From: Chrysochromulina tobinii
Lineage: Eukaryota; Haptophyta; Prymnesiales; Chrysochromulinaceae
DNA: 30,745 nt
NCBI GenBank assembly: GCA_001275005.1
Contig: JWZX01002409.1
Coordinates: 1-30,745 of the forward strand
Reading direction: 5' to 3'
Shown here: positions 8,093 through 17,326 of the stretch, piece after piece
Layout of the letters: the number at the start of each line of letters is the position of its first letter
Position numbering within the stretch: the first letter of the stretch is position 1
Notes under the pieces: model-generated
Database searches by the model: none
The model's input: only the letters and a program-made list of their open reading frames with translations
What the model was told of the DNA's origin: nothing
Program-made: the position numbers and the translations under genes

Positions 8093-9729
8093 TCAACGAA
8101 GGTCTTGCCCATCCCAGTCACGAGTCCCTGCGCCGCCACGCGAGGACGCCACGCGCACGAGAGGGCGTGAGTCGGCAGCGCGAGCTCACCACGCCGGCGG
8201 CCGGGCCGCACGCAGGGCGCGCGGGCCGCACGCGCGGCCTCACGGCGGCGGCCGCGGCCCGCCTTGCCGGGCGGAGGGGGGCGGAGGCGGAGGGCGCGCG
8301 CGGCGAGGGTCAACCTGGGTTCGATTCTCGATGGGGCTTCACCGTTATCCCAATAATATTTGGAAGACCCGTAAAAATCAGGATAACCAGCCTCCTTGCC
8401 CTCTTGGTGGGTGAAGCCGGCCTGTATACACTCCCTTGGATTGAACCCGGCCTGCTTTGCCTCAGCGCACGTGTAGCCCCCCTGCTTCATCTCAGCGAGC
8501 GTGTAGCCCGCCTTCTTCGCCTCAGCGCACATGTAGCCCCCCTGCTTCATCTCAGCGCACGTGTAGCACCCCTGCTTCGCCTCAGCGCATGTGTACCCCC
8601 CCTGCTTCGCCTCAGCGCACGTGTAGCCCGCCTGCTTCGCCTCAGCGCATGTGTACCCCCCCTGCTTCGCCTCAGCGCACGTGTAGCCCGCCTGCTTCGC
8701 CTCAGCGCACGTGTAGCCCGCCGCCTTGAGGCCCTGCACCATACCCATCGCCTTCACCTCGGCGCACGAGAAGCCGAGCTGCTTTATCGGCGCGGTACCG
8801 AAGTTTCCGCTGAGCTTCGCGCGCTTCGCGCCCCCCCACCGGCCCTTGGCAGGGAGCGTGGCGTCAGTTAGCGTGCAGCCCTGCAAGTTCGCGGACGTCA
8901 GATTGCCGTTCGCGAGCTGAGCGCCGGTCAGAGTGCAGTCCCGCAAGCTCGCGTGGCTCAGATCGCAGTCGGAAAGGTCGGCGTGGGAAAAGTTGACGCC
9001 GACGAGCGTGGCGCTCCTGAATGACGCGCCTTTGAAGATGCACCCCGAAAAGGTGCACGCCTTATCGAGTACCATGCCTTCGAAATCCTCGCCCGTGAAG
9101 TCGAGGCCCGAAAAGTTGGGCCGCCCTGCGCCGTACTGGTCCATAAAGTCGCGCGATGTCATGCCCTTGGAGCTAATGTACCCCGCCGCGCGCAGCTCGT
9201 CCGTCGCCCACGCGACCTTCGCCTCGGACAGCGTATAGCCCACCACGCGCGCCTCCGCGCACGTGTAGCCCGCCGACTTGGCCATGCCGCAGTCCACGCC
9301 GTCAGCCTTGATTTCCGCGAGAGCAGCACGACGCTGCTTCACCTCGGCCAGCGTCGCCGGCCGTGAGGCACCGCTCGCGCTTCTATGCAGCTCGAGCTCC
9401 GCATTGAGGCGCGCCGCGAGAGACTGGTTGTGTGCGCGGACCTCCTGCAGCTGCGTCGACATGGTCGCCCGCTCTTCCTCGAGACGAGCCCGCAGGGCTT
9501 GATTCTCATGGCGCAGCTCTGTCATCTGGGTCTGCAAGGATTGCAAGAGCTGCATCGCGGCGCTCTGCTTGGCCTCGGATTCAGCCACAGCCTTGATATG
9601 CTTCGCGTCCTGTTCCGCCACGGCCTTGACCTGCCTTGCGTCCAGCTCGTTCACCGCCTTCTCCAAGATGTCCACCTGCACCAGCATATGGCCGCACACC
9701 AGCTCGGGGGAGAGGACGGTCGACGCCAT
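8093..9729 (-). CDS. Coiled-coil, pentapeptide and decapeptide-repeat protein, copy B
   Basis: Two exons, 9729-8343 and 8127-8093, 473 residues. Same order as copy A: coiled coil (about 20-115), pentapeptide solenoid (about 205-292), then a longer run of AGYTCAEAKQ decapeptides (about 320-445). It carries an extra pentapeptide stretch (GAQLANGNLTSANLQGC) absent from copy A. The decapeptide array has about nine full units, clearly more than copy A. The array is encoded by a 30-bp tandem repeat, visible from 8440 to 8720. Without splicing the frame would run on to 7801 with low-complexity sequence; the short last exon ending DWDGQDLR is preferred because both copies conserve it. Confidence 0.8.
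8128..8342 (-). other. Intron of pentapeptide gene B
   Basis: Donor GATAACG|GTGAAGCC, acceptor GGCGGCGCAG|GGACTCGTGAC, matching the intron of copy A in position. The donor differs from copy A (GTGAAG against GTAAGC). Reading through the intron shifts the frame, so removal is required for the conserved C-terminus. Confidence 0.7.
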
Positions 9730-10371
9730 TCTGACGAAGTCGAGCACACCCAAGTTGATCACAGTACGACGCTTAGTTTCCAAATTTAGTCGTTCGGAGC
9801 GTCTGTATGAGATTGCGGCCGTGTCAACTCATCCGAACTCGCGTGGGGAGACCTGGTCGCGCCGGGGCCGAAGCAATGGTCAATGCAGATCTCGAGTGTG
9901 GGGGGCCAAACGGCAAACCAATCAAACGCAATGGGTAGTTACCACTTGTCGGGGGAGAGGGCGGTCGACGCCATTCTGAAGTCGCACCAATGGGCTCAAT
10001 ACGACGCGTTTTTCGAGTTGGAAGATGGTATGGCGCTTCCGTTTTTGAGGTGACCCTGGACCGCGCCCGAGCGTCACGAAGTGATCCACCCATCTTTGCC
10101 ACGCATGTGGATCCACCTCTTGGTGAGATATCCAGCCTTTCGATTCACCCACCTGTGCGACTTTCTGGTTTTGGCCTGATAGCCTCCGTTACGACTGCTA
10201 CGGCGCGGTGATCAGAAGCGGCAAGGGGCGCCACGCTACACGCACGCTCGCATAAATGGTGAACTAATTGCGTGTACAACGGCCTCCTCAATTTACAACA
10301 GGGGCACACTGGGAGCACTAGCATCGCAACATGATCTCAAAGTTAAACTCGATCCGAGCGCGGCCGATGCC
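9730..10371. other. Intergenic region with a vestigial third pentapeptide-gene start
   Basis: Bases 9949-10007 match the 5' end of the pentapeptide genes (GGTCGACGCCATTCTGA, the MAST start on the minus strand, and the TACGACGC leader). They carry a deletion right after the start and are followed by unrelated sequence, so this is a broken copy. The rest shows only short ORFs with no convincing coding signal. Confidence 0.6.
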
Positions 10372-10701
10372 TCACAGTCCCTCGACACGCACCAACTCCC
10401 TGCGGACCGGAAAGTAGGCGTCGGCGAGGTCGTACGGCATGTAGTGGCGCATCAGCTCATAGACCTGCAGGTCGTCCGCCTTCATGAGGACGCGAGGGTC
10501 GTACACGCTGTGTACCTCGTGCTGCGCTCCGACCAGGTCACCCCGCTGTGGCCAGCCGCCGAGCAGCCTCTGGCGTCGGTGATCCAGAAGCTTGAGCGTC
10601 ACCTGGGTGTCGGTGCCTTCGATGGTGCCAACCATGCACCCGAACGAGATGTTATTGCTCTGCACGCGCACCAACGTGAGCTCGCGTGTTCGCGGCTCCA
10701 T
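10372..10701 (-). CDS. Unknown 109-residue protein
   Basis: ATG at 10701, stop at 10372. The protein is acidic to neutral, with a beta-rich first half (LTLVRVQSNNISFGCMVGTI, TQVTLKLLDH) and a second half with RVLMKADDLQVYELMRHYMP. I do not recognise a family. It lies divergently to the plastid-protein gene at 10998, about 300 bp away. An upstream exon cannot be excluded. Confidence 0.5.
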   Translation of the reverse strand: MEPRTRELTLVRVQSNNISFGCMVGTIEGTDTQVTLKLLDHRRQRLLGGWPQRGDLVGAQHEVHSVYDPRVLMKADDLQVYELMRHYMPYDLADAYFPVRRELVRVEGL

Positions 10702-10997
10702 CGCCGCTTCCTGCTAGCTCCACCAGCCGGCTGGACGACCGCGTAAGCCGGGACAACCGTCCGACGCTTTTTCCCGACGACGGACGGACGGACGATTACA
10801 AGATCGCGCGTGAAGTTCTGTGAATTTTTTTTCAAAGAGGCACAGCATTCCACCTTTTCCGAAACCTGGTACGGGACGCCTGGTATCTTTTCACAGTCTT
10901 GTTCCCGGGAAAAGCTCATATAAGCTACAATGATGGCGCCAGCCACCGACGCGCCTGCGGAGGGTTCGGGCGATAGGCCGTCGTGATCATCGTGTCG
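10702..10997. promoter_or_regulatory. Divergent intergenic region, candidate bidirectional promoter
   Basis: The two flanking genes point away from each other. A TATA-like CATATAAG at 10917-10924 lies about 75 bp before the ATG at 10998. The region is less GC-rich than its neighbours, with a run of T at 10825-10832. Promoter function is inferred from position only. Confidence 0.3.
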
Positions 10998-11636
10998 ATG
11001 CGGCGCGGACTCCGGCCGCTGTCGTCTCTCCTGGTGCTGGCGCTGCTTAGCGCGTCTCTAGCACTGGCCTTCCCCGAACGCCTGCACGTCCGCAAGACAG
11101 CCAACGCCCGTGTGGTGGGAGTACAACCACGTGGCAACGCCATCCTGCGCTCCGCGCGCTCTTCGCCCGGCGCACCGCGCCGGCTTGCCTCACCAGAGGA
11201 GACGACGCGCCTTCGAGAGGAGGCGATGGAGCACTTGGGCCTGAATCTGAACAACTATTGGACGCTGCGGAGCGGCATGATCGCGGACTCGATCCCCACT
11301 CCTGAGCTCAGCGACGAGGCGCAGGGAGAGCGGGCGAGCCGAGAGGCGGCCGCCGAGCGGGCTGAGCAGAGGCTGCAAAAGGCGGAGCGGCGCTTGCTCG
11401 AGCGTGTGCGCTCCCCGGAGAGTGCCCCGCGGCTGTGCGCTGCTCTGCACGAGGCGCGCCGCCTCGGCTGTCGCGACGCCAAATTGATAGCCAAGGCCGC
11501 CGCGCTGTTGAGCATCCTCGAGCGGGCAGCCAGAGCCGCCGACGATGCCACGCGTGTCGCCGACCCGGAGGACGCTCGGCGAGAAGCGCTCGTGCACCAA
11601 CTAGCGCTCGCCATAGAAGGTGACGCAGACATCTAA
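10998..11636 (+). CDS. Predicted plastid-targeted protein, function unknown
   Basis: 212 residues from the ATG at 10998. Residues 1-24 form a signal peptide (RR, then LSSLLVLALLSASLALA) cut just before Phe25 (A|FPERL). This is followed by a basic, Ser/Arg-rich, acid-poor stretch to about residue 60. Known: signal peptide plus Phe at +1 and a basic transit peptide is the bipartite import signal of plastids of secondary red origin. The mature part is a charged alpha-helical Ala/Arg/Glu-rich domain (SREAAAERAEQRLQKAERRL and later LIAKAAALLSILERAARAAD). No catalytic motif seen. The targeting call is stronger than any functional one. Confidence 0.7.
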   Translation: MRRGLRPLSSLLVLALLSASLALAFPERLHVRKTANARVVGVQPRGNAILRSARSSPGAPRRLASPEETTRLREEAMEHLGLNLNNYWTLRSGMIADSIPTPELSDEAQGERASREAAAERAEQRLQKAERRLLERVRSPESAPRLCAALHEARRLGCRDAKLIAKAAALLSILERAARAADDATRVADPEDARREALVHQLALAIEGDADI

Positions 11637-11838
11637 CGAAAATCGAATGTGCCCGCTTTATGTTTATCGTTCGTATCGCCCCTCCGCGAGGCCGACCGCG
11701 TGAGGCGACCAAAAATCCTTCGTTTTCGCGCGCGGCGTTCATCCACGTCGAAGATCGAGACGGAAACCTGTTCCAACATCCTAGCGCAGCGCTCCTACCG
11801 TAGTGCATCCAAACTAAGGCCAAACTTTATAGCGAAAG

Positions 11839-13842
11839 TCATTCGTCTGGTGTGAGGAGCACGCCCGTGCGCGACAGACGCCTCTCGGGTAGGTCAGGCA
11901 GCACTGTGAGACTCCAGCTCACCCTGACCGTCACGATCTTGAGCTTGCGCCCCTCCACATAGTACGGCAGCTGAGCCTCCACCACCTCCGGCCTCCCGCC
12001 AGGTCCCTCGACCAGTCGCAAGTCGGCAGTTGAGATGGGCTTCCTGTGAGGTGGCTTTGGGGGTGCAGCCGCAGGCTCCATGCCTGAGGCTCCACCGCCG
12101 TCTCTAATGCCCTCGAGGAGGTTGCCGCTGCTGCTGCTGCTGCCCGCTGCCGGCGCCGTACCCGCTGCCGGCGAGCCGTCCTTGCCGGGCGCTGTGCCGG
12201 GCGTGTACGGCAGGCTGACGCTCTTCCCTTCCAAAGTGCCCGATACGGCGCTCGACGGCAGCGAGGCACCAGCTTGGCGCGGTCCCTTGCGCTCGCCGCT
12301 CCTAGCGCCGTCTTGGGTGCCTTGGCCCTTGCGCTCCCCGCTCTTCGCACCGCCCTTCCGAGGCGCCGTCTTGGGCACCGGCGGCTTGAGCCACGGAGGC
12401 TCAAAGTCCTCAGGTTCGTTACTGTCGAACAATTGGACTTGGAGCAAAGCAGGCCGGCGCGAGCCCTTTGGAAGGAAGAGCTCGAGCCCAAGCGTCGTCG
12501 TGAGCGGCGCCGTCTGCACCATCTGCACCATGTCCGAGCCCACCTCGAGCAACGCGAAGCGCACATATGGACCGGTAAGCCTCGGCGCCGCGTCGAGCGC
12601 ACGCGTCGTCGCGAGCACCTTGGATGAGGCGGTCGACGCGGCGTACCCCCGTTGCTCGTACGCGGGCTTGGGCTTCACGCGCGGGACGAAATTGAGGATC
12701 TCGATCGCGCGCAGCGTCAGAATCGCCGCGGGCGGCGGAAGGTACGGCACGAGCTCCCAGCAGAAGGAGAGCGTGCTCGCGGGCTGGCTCGCAAACTTTC
12801 CCAGACCCCCCATCGGCGCCTGCGCCACCGTGCCAGTGCGATCGGCGCCCAGCTGCAGCGTCGCCGTCGCAAGCTCCTCGTCCGCCTCACTCTCAATGTC
12901 ACGATCAAACAGGCGCACGAGCACGTCGACGACGGGCTGCTCGAGCAAGGCCTGCTCTGACGTCGTCAGCCGCCGGCGCACCTTTTCCCAAAAGGAGGTC
13001 TGGTTGTGGTACGTCGGGTAGAGGTCGGGGTCTTGGTAGATCTTCGAGGCCGCATGCAACGAGGCGGCCGCTCCGTGCGGGATCCACAGCTTGATCGGAG
13101 TACTCCAGGTCGGGTTCTTCGAGTTGCGCACGGGCGCGGTGCAAGCATCCAGCTGCCAGCGGTACAGATCGGAGTACTCACCATCGGCACGTAAGACCGA
13201 GAAGCCCAAATAAGGGTCGGAGCTACCGGTCATTGTGACCTCGGTGTCCGCATCGGGCACGCCCTGCGCGCGCAGCTCCGTCAAGATCAGCTCATACTCC
13301 GCCTTGCGCACCACGTCGACGGCCTTTCGTACCCTGATCTCGAGCTTGTCGGACAGGTTGGGCTTCTCGCGCTTGGGCGGCGGCTGCGCGGGCGCTTCCG
13401 GAAAGAGCAGCTCCTTGGCCAGGATCAGCTCCGCGTACGGGAACAGGTTTGTGCCCAGGCTGGAGCTCGGCGTGCCGCTCATCAAATGGCGATTGAGCAT
13501 CACGGGGAGCTTCTCGAGCTGCTCGTAGGCGGCCTTCGGATGCGCGGGCGCGTGGACAAAGTCAGGCGGCGGTGGGGTCTCAGTGGGGCGTCGGTATTCG
13601 CGGTAAGCTGTCTGGATCGTGCGCGATGCCTCATCCTCCACAATGCACCGAACCAGCAACGAGCTCGCGAGCGCCTGCTTAGCCAGCGACGTCTGCGATG
13701 GCGGTGGCCGTTCCGGCAACGGCGGCGGCGGCAATTTGTAGCTGGTGGACGCCAATTGCTGCGCAGTGAGGACTTGCTGCTGTGCCTGCGGGGAAGTCGG
13801 ACGAAGAGCAGGCGCGCTCTTGATCTCGGCTCTGATCGGCAT
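11839..13842 (-). CDS. IQ motif and tandem C2 domain protein
   Basis: 667 residues in one exon, ATG at 13842. Residues about 72-86 form one IQ motif (SRTIQTAYREYRR). C2-like domain 1 spans about 167-365: LEIRVRKAVDV, GSSDPYLGFSV, NSKNPTWSTPI, VDVLVRLFDRDI. C2-like domain 2 starts near 373: AILTLRAIEIL, GPYVRFALLEV, PALLQVQLFDSNEPEDF. A disordered Pro/Gly/Ser/Lys linker follows (about 490-600), then a beta-rich end. Known: C2 domains often bind phospholipids, with Ca2+ held by loop Asp residues; DP and DRD are visible in domain 1, fewer in domain 2. A membrane- or calmodulin-linked role is inferred. The linker is rich in the GCGCCGTCTTGGG-type motif at DNA level. Confidence 0.75.
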   Translation of the reverse strand: MPIRAEIKSAPALRPTSPQAQQQVLTAQQLASTSYKLPPPPLPERPPPSQTSLAKQALASSLLVRCIVEDEASRTIQTAYREYRRPTETPPPPDFVHAPAHPKAAYEQLEKLPVMLNRHLMSGTPSSSLGTNLFPYAELILAKELLFPEAPAQPPPKREKPNLSDKLEIRVRKAVDVVRKAEYELILTELRAQGVPDADTEVTMTGSSDPYLGFSVLRADGEYSDLYRWQLDACTAPVRNSKNPTWSTPIKLWIPHGAAASLHAASKIYQDPDLYPTYHNQTSFWEKVRRRLTTSEQALLEQPVVDVLVRLFDRDIESEADEELATATLQLGADRTGTVAQAPMGGLGKFASQPASTLSFCWELVPYLPPPAAILTLRAIEILNFVPRVKPKPAYEQRGYAASTASSKVLATTRALDAAPRLTGPYVRFALLEVGSDMVQMVQTAPLTTTLGLELFLPKGSRRPALLQVQLFDSNEPEDFEPPWLKPPVPKTAPRKGGAKSGERKGQGTQDGARSGERKGPRQAGASLPSSAVSGTLEGKSVSLPYTPGTAPGKDGSPAAGTAPAAGSSSSSGNLLEGIRDGGGASGMEPAAAPPKPPHRKPISTADLRLVEGPGGRPEVVEAQLPYYVEGRKLKIVTVRVSWSLTVLPDLPERRLSRTGVLLTPDE

Positions 13843-14198
13843 GAAGCCGACAAAAGGCCTTTTGGGGACGAGCCTATAGCCAGAGTTCTCAAGTTTGTAG
13901 TTTCAGAAGTTCCAACGAGTTTCGCTCTGGAGTAGTACAAAAGTTCCTGAATAAGCCGCGTTCACGTTGAAAGCACGGACTGAGGGTCTCCAAAGATTAC
14001 TTAACATGCGGGTTTCCCGTCCGTTAGCCCTCTAATGAGGTGACACATAAATACACACCACGATTTCGCGAGAGCTGCCTGTTGAGCTCGAGCGGGCGCC
14101 TAGAGAAAGCAGTTAGCACAGGACGGGACCACATCTCACAAGGGACACAACGCATCAGAGAGGTTCAGCTCACGCGCGTGCTCGGGACGACGCCCGCC
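13843..14198. other. Intergenic region with no gene seen
   Basis: It lies between the C2-protein start and the NAP-gene stop, both on the minus strand. It is of lower GC than its neighbours and has only short non-conserved ORFs. It probably holds the C2-gene promoter and the NAP-gene 3' UTR. Confidence 0.5.
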
Positions 14199-16030
14199 TC
14201 AGTCACGGTATCCGCCCGACCTGCCACCGCCACCGCCGCGCCCACCGCCCTTGCCATATCCGCCGCCGTCGTAGAATCCGCCGCCCTTGCCGCCGCCTTT
14301 GCCAAAGCCGCCCTTGCCGCCGCCCTTGCCGCCACCTTTGCCAAAGCCGCCGCCTTTGCCGCCTCCTTTGCCGCTGCCGCCGCCGCGGCCGCCGCCGTAG
14401 CTGCGGCCGTAATCATCCTCATCCTCAAAGTCATCGAGATCGTCAAAGTCGTCCACGCGGCCGCCACCTTTGCCCTTTCCGCCGCCTCCCTTGCCGCCGC
14501 CGCCCTTGCCGAAGCTGCCGCCCTTGCCACCGCCGCCGCCACGGCCACCGCCATAGCCGCGCCCAAGATCGTCGTCATCGCGGAAGACCGGTACTTGATC
14601 ATCGAGATCGTCAAAGTCATCCACGCGGCCGCCACCCTTACCCTTGCCACCGCCCCCCTTGCCAAAGCCGCCGCCCTTGCCGCCAAAGCCGTCGCCCTTG
14701 CCGCCGAAGCCGCCGCCCTTGCCGAAGCTGCCGCCCTTGCCGCCACCCTTGCCCTTGCCGCCATCAATCTCGCCGTCCAGATCGTACTCATCCTCATCGA
14801 GATCATCAAAGTCGTCCACGCGGCCGCCACCTTTGCCCTTGCCTCCACCGCCCTTGCCAAACCCGCCGCCCTTGCCAAACCCGCCGCCCTTGCCAACCCC
14901 ACCGTCCTTGGCAACCCCAGCGCCCTTGCCGCCGCCCTGGCCAAGCCCAGGACCAGTGCTTGCACTGACCGTCAGCTCATCCTCATCCTCATCCTCCTCA
15001 TCCGGATAGTAATCGAAGTCGTCCTCCTCGTCGTCTGCGCCGAGCACCTGATGAAGGACGCAATCAGAGAGGTCCTCAGAGGTCCTCCGAGGCCATCAGA
15101 TGGCGCAATCAAAGTCCTCCTCGTCCTCCTCATCATCTGATGGCACTCAGATCGTAATCAGATGGCGCGCAATCAAAGTCCTCCCCCTCCTCATCGTCAG
15201 CGAGGCAACGGGCAACGGGCTCCGGGCTCCGGGCTCTCCCTCACCTGCGAGATCGAGTTGTGCAGCAGCACCTCCTCGATGAGCGCCAGCAGCTCCTTGG
15301 TCACCGCCGCCTTCTCCTCCGCCTGCTGCGCGAAGTCGCCCACCTTTGCGAACATGTCGAAGAAGGAGAGGCTGCCCTCGATCGTGGGCGCCTTGCCATC
15401 ACGCCACTTGATCTCGAGGCCGCTCGTGCTCTTGAGCTGCCCCTTGACCCGATCAAACGCGCACTCGAGCGTCTCGAATCCGGGCTCGAGGAACTCATTC
15501 GGGCGGAAGACGAGCACCAGGTGCACCGTGTCGCGCTCGTCGAGCGCGTCGTCCGTGTGCGTCTTGACGGCCAGTTGGATGTCGGCGAGGTGCGCGAGGA
15601 TGCGAAGGTCCAGCTCATTCGGCACGTTCTCCGACTGCAGCGCTTCCACGTCGTGCAGCAGGACGCCTTGCATGATCGCCTTCTGCCAGTAGAGCTTCAG
15701 GTCGTCTTCGAGTTCGGTAGGCACGGGTGTCTCGTCTGAGACGACCGCGGGAGCTGCCGCCTCCTCCTCAGTGAGAGCGGCGCCTGCGAGGATCGCCGCC
15801 CGTCGCTCGCGCAGCTGCTGCGTGCGCTCCACGATGGTACGCTTGAGCTTGAGGACTTCCGTCGCCTCGAGCTCGTCCATCTTGCCCTCGAGCAGAGAGA
15901 GCGCCGCAAGACGCTGCGGCACCGACGGCGGCGGCAGAGTGCTCAGCAGCCGGCGAGCCTGCAACCTGCGTCGCAGCGCTGCCAGCGTGGGCGTTCGCTG
16001 AGGCGCAGCGCGCTGCAGCGCGGCCCGCAT
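14199..16030 (-). CDS. NAP-family histone chaperone-like protein with presequence and Gly/Lys-Asp repeat tail
   Basis: Two exons, 16030-15245 and 15047-14199, phase 0, 544 residues. NAP features in order: long helix MDELEATEVLKLKRTIVER and RRAAILAG; LKLYWQKAIM; HLADIQLAV; VHLVLVFRPNEFLEP; GLEIKWRDGKAPT; LSFFDMFAKV; then LIEEVLLHNSISQ. These align in order with NAP1 (FW..A; F.PNPYF; I.W..GK; SFFNFF; final helix). After the intron comes the acidic tail typical of NAPs (ADDEEDDFDYYPDEEDEDEDE), then an unusual Gly/Lys-rich region with three GGGRVDDFDDLD repeats. Residues 1-35 (MRAALQRAAP...RRRLQARRLLSTLPPP) look like a mitochondrial presequence, unexpected for a nucleosome chaperone. The family call is from motifs I can see; localisation is an inference. 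Confidence 0.72.
15048..15244 (-). other. NAP intron with degenerate copies of the acidic-exon start
   Basis: Spliced as ATCTCGCAG|GTGAGGGAG...CCTTCATCAG|GTGCTCGGC, 197 nt, phase 0. Inside, GATGAGGAGG...GAGGACTTTGATTGC occurs twice. It resembles the next exon's GACGACGAGGAGGACGACTT followed by CGATTAC, so the intron seems to contain worn copies of that exon fused to GATTGC units. Acceptor: CTCTGATTGCGTCCTTCATCAG. Confidence 0.8.
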
Positions 16031-16379
16031 CGCTCGCGGTTGCAGGCATGAAAAGCGGCCTCGTCGCTCGCTCGGTGCCAAAAAAGTCACGGATTTCACC
16101 GTTGACAGTTCCGCCCGTGATGCAGTGAATGAGTTAGAATGAGGGAAGCCTCCAGCATGCACTCATAGTGGAGGGGGGAAGGGGGGAAGGGGGGAATTTT
16201 TGGGAAGGTGCGGGAAGGTGCTCAGCACACTCGCTCACGCTCTCTTTAAGCTCTACTCACGGTCTCACGCTCTAACACTCTCACTCTCAGTCAATCAGTC
16301 TCACGCTTAGTTGGGCCACACAACGAGGCACACGGCGAGCGGGACCGCCAGCTGGGTAAAACCAGCGATCAGCGTTGGT

Positions 16380-16980
16380 GGCCAAACTGATCGCCGCCCT
16401 GACCGTGGGGCCAGAGCGCCCCTTCCAGAGCGCGAGTTCGGCTGGCAAAGGCTCGTTTGCCCAAGAAATGGATAAAGTCATAAAAAGTCATCCGGCCCCA
16501 TGGGCAGCACCAGGGCCTTGCCTTCGGTCTCCGAGCTGCTGACACCGTTCTTGCTGTCTTCGAGTATATCGCTCGGCGTGCGCTCCATCTGCTCCGTGCG
16601 AGAGATCAGACTCCGCACCTCACTTGCCTGCCACTGATCGCCGCCCTGACCGTGGGGCCAGAGCGCCCCTCCAGAGCGCAAGGTCGGCTGGCAAAGGCTC
16701 GTTTGCCCAAGAAATGGATAAAGTCATCCGGCCCCATGGGCAGCACCAGGGCCTTGCCTTCGGCCTCCGAGCTGCTGCCACCGTTCCTGCTGTGGGGCGT
16801 GCGCTCCATCTGCTCCGTGCGAGAGATCAGACTCCGCACCTCACTTGCCTGCGCACGCACAGCGGAGAGCAGCGTCGCGTCGTCGCCAGCGTTGGCGCGC
16901 ACGTCAAGGCACACAACAGAGTCAAACCAATGACAGCTCGACGACGCCGAGTCTAACCATTGCACATATGGTCTAACCAA
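16380..16980 (-). pseudogene. Tandemly duplicated gene fragment, possible tail-anchored protein
   Basis: A segment of about 220-247 bp occurs twice (16388-16630 and 16635-16851). On the minus strand both copies read ASEVRSLISRTEQMERTP and EGKALVLPMGPDDF, and both start after a CAG (CAG|GCAAGTGAGG). The copy nearer 16980 continues DFIHFLGKRAFASR; the other gains an extra TTTTTATGA and stops. A hydrophobic stretch (TQLAVPLAVCLVVW) lies further downstream in one frame. I do not recognise the family. It may be a live gene with a duplicated exon, or a decaying one. Confidence 0.4.
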
Positions 16981-17143
16981 TGCCGAGCCAACAAAATGCG
17001 CAGCGGCGCGGCAACACTCCAGTGGTGACCATCACGCGATTGCTCTCACACTGCGATATTGCAATCTTGCACGAAGCTGCACGAGTGCTCAGATAGCTGC
17101 AGGAGCCTCATCGATACAATCAGCCGCACGAGTCACTCTTCCT

Positions 17144-17326
17144 TCATGCGGCCAATGCATGCGGCTTGCTTACGGCTTGCTGCACGCGCGTGAAGCTTTC
17201 CCTTGCAGTGTTCGCCAAAGAGCCCACGGCCTCATCTGCCGCCGTGCGATTGACGCTGCGCCCAGCCCGCTCGAGCTTTATTGAGACTGCATGCCCGGAG
17301 CTCATTCGGCGTGTGCTCGCGCGCAT
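17144..17326 (-). CDS. Possible small protein or last exon
   Basis: A 60-codon ORF with a coding-like alternation: SIKLERAGRSVNRTAADEAV, then GSLANTARESFTRVQQAV. It could be the last exon of an upstream gene. No family recognised. Confidence 0.25.
   Translation of the reverse strand: MRASTRRMSSGHAVSIKLERAGRSVNRTAADEAVGSLANTARESFTRVQQAVSKPHALAA

Larger units (their letters stand above)
5990..9790 (-). repeat. Tandem segmental duplication carrying two pentapeptide genes
   Basis: The unit at about 5990-7770 recurs at about 7770-9790. Shared parts run from CTGTGAAGT(T/A)AGTGTGAAT upstream of each unit's downstream neighbour, through the CGGGCGATCTCGGTCT block (6065 and 7888), through the 3' exons, to the start codons (7683 and 9729). 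Coding identity is high; the copies differ mainly in the number of 30-bp repeats and in one pentapeptide insertion. Confidence 0.85.

Noticed and set aside
12080-13021. 313-codon plus-strand ORF
   Set aside because: It runs antisense to the C2 protein, is Ser/Pro-rich and has no domain, whereas the minus frame has C2 and IQ signatures.
14040-15140. Long plus-strand ORF of 366 codons, Ala-rich
   Set aside because: It is the antisense shadow of the Gly/Lys-rich NAP tail; GC-rich repeats keep several frames open.
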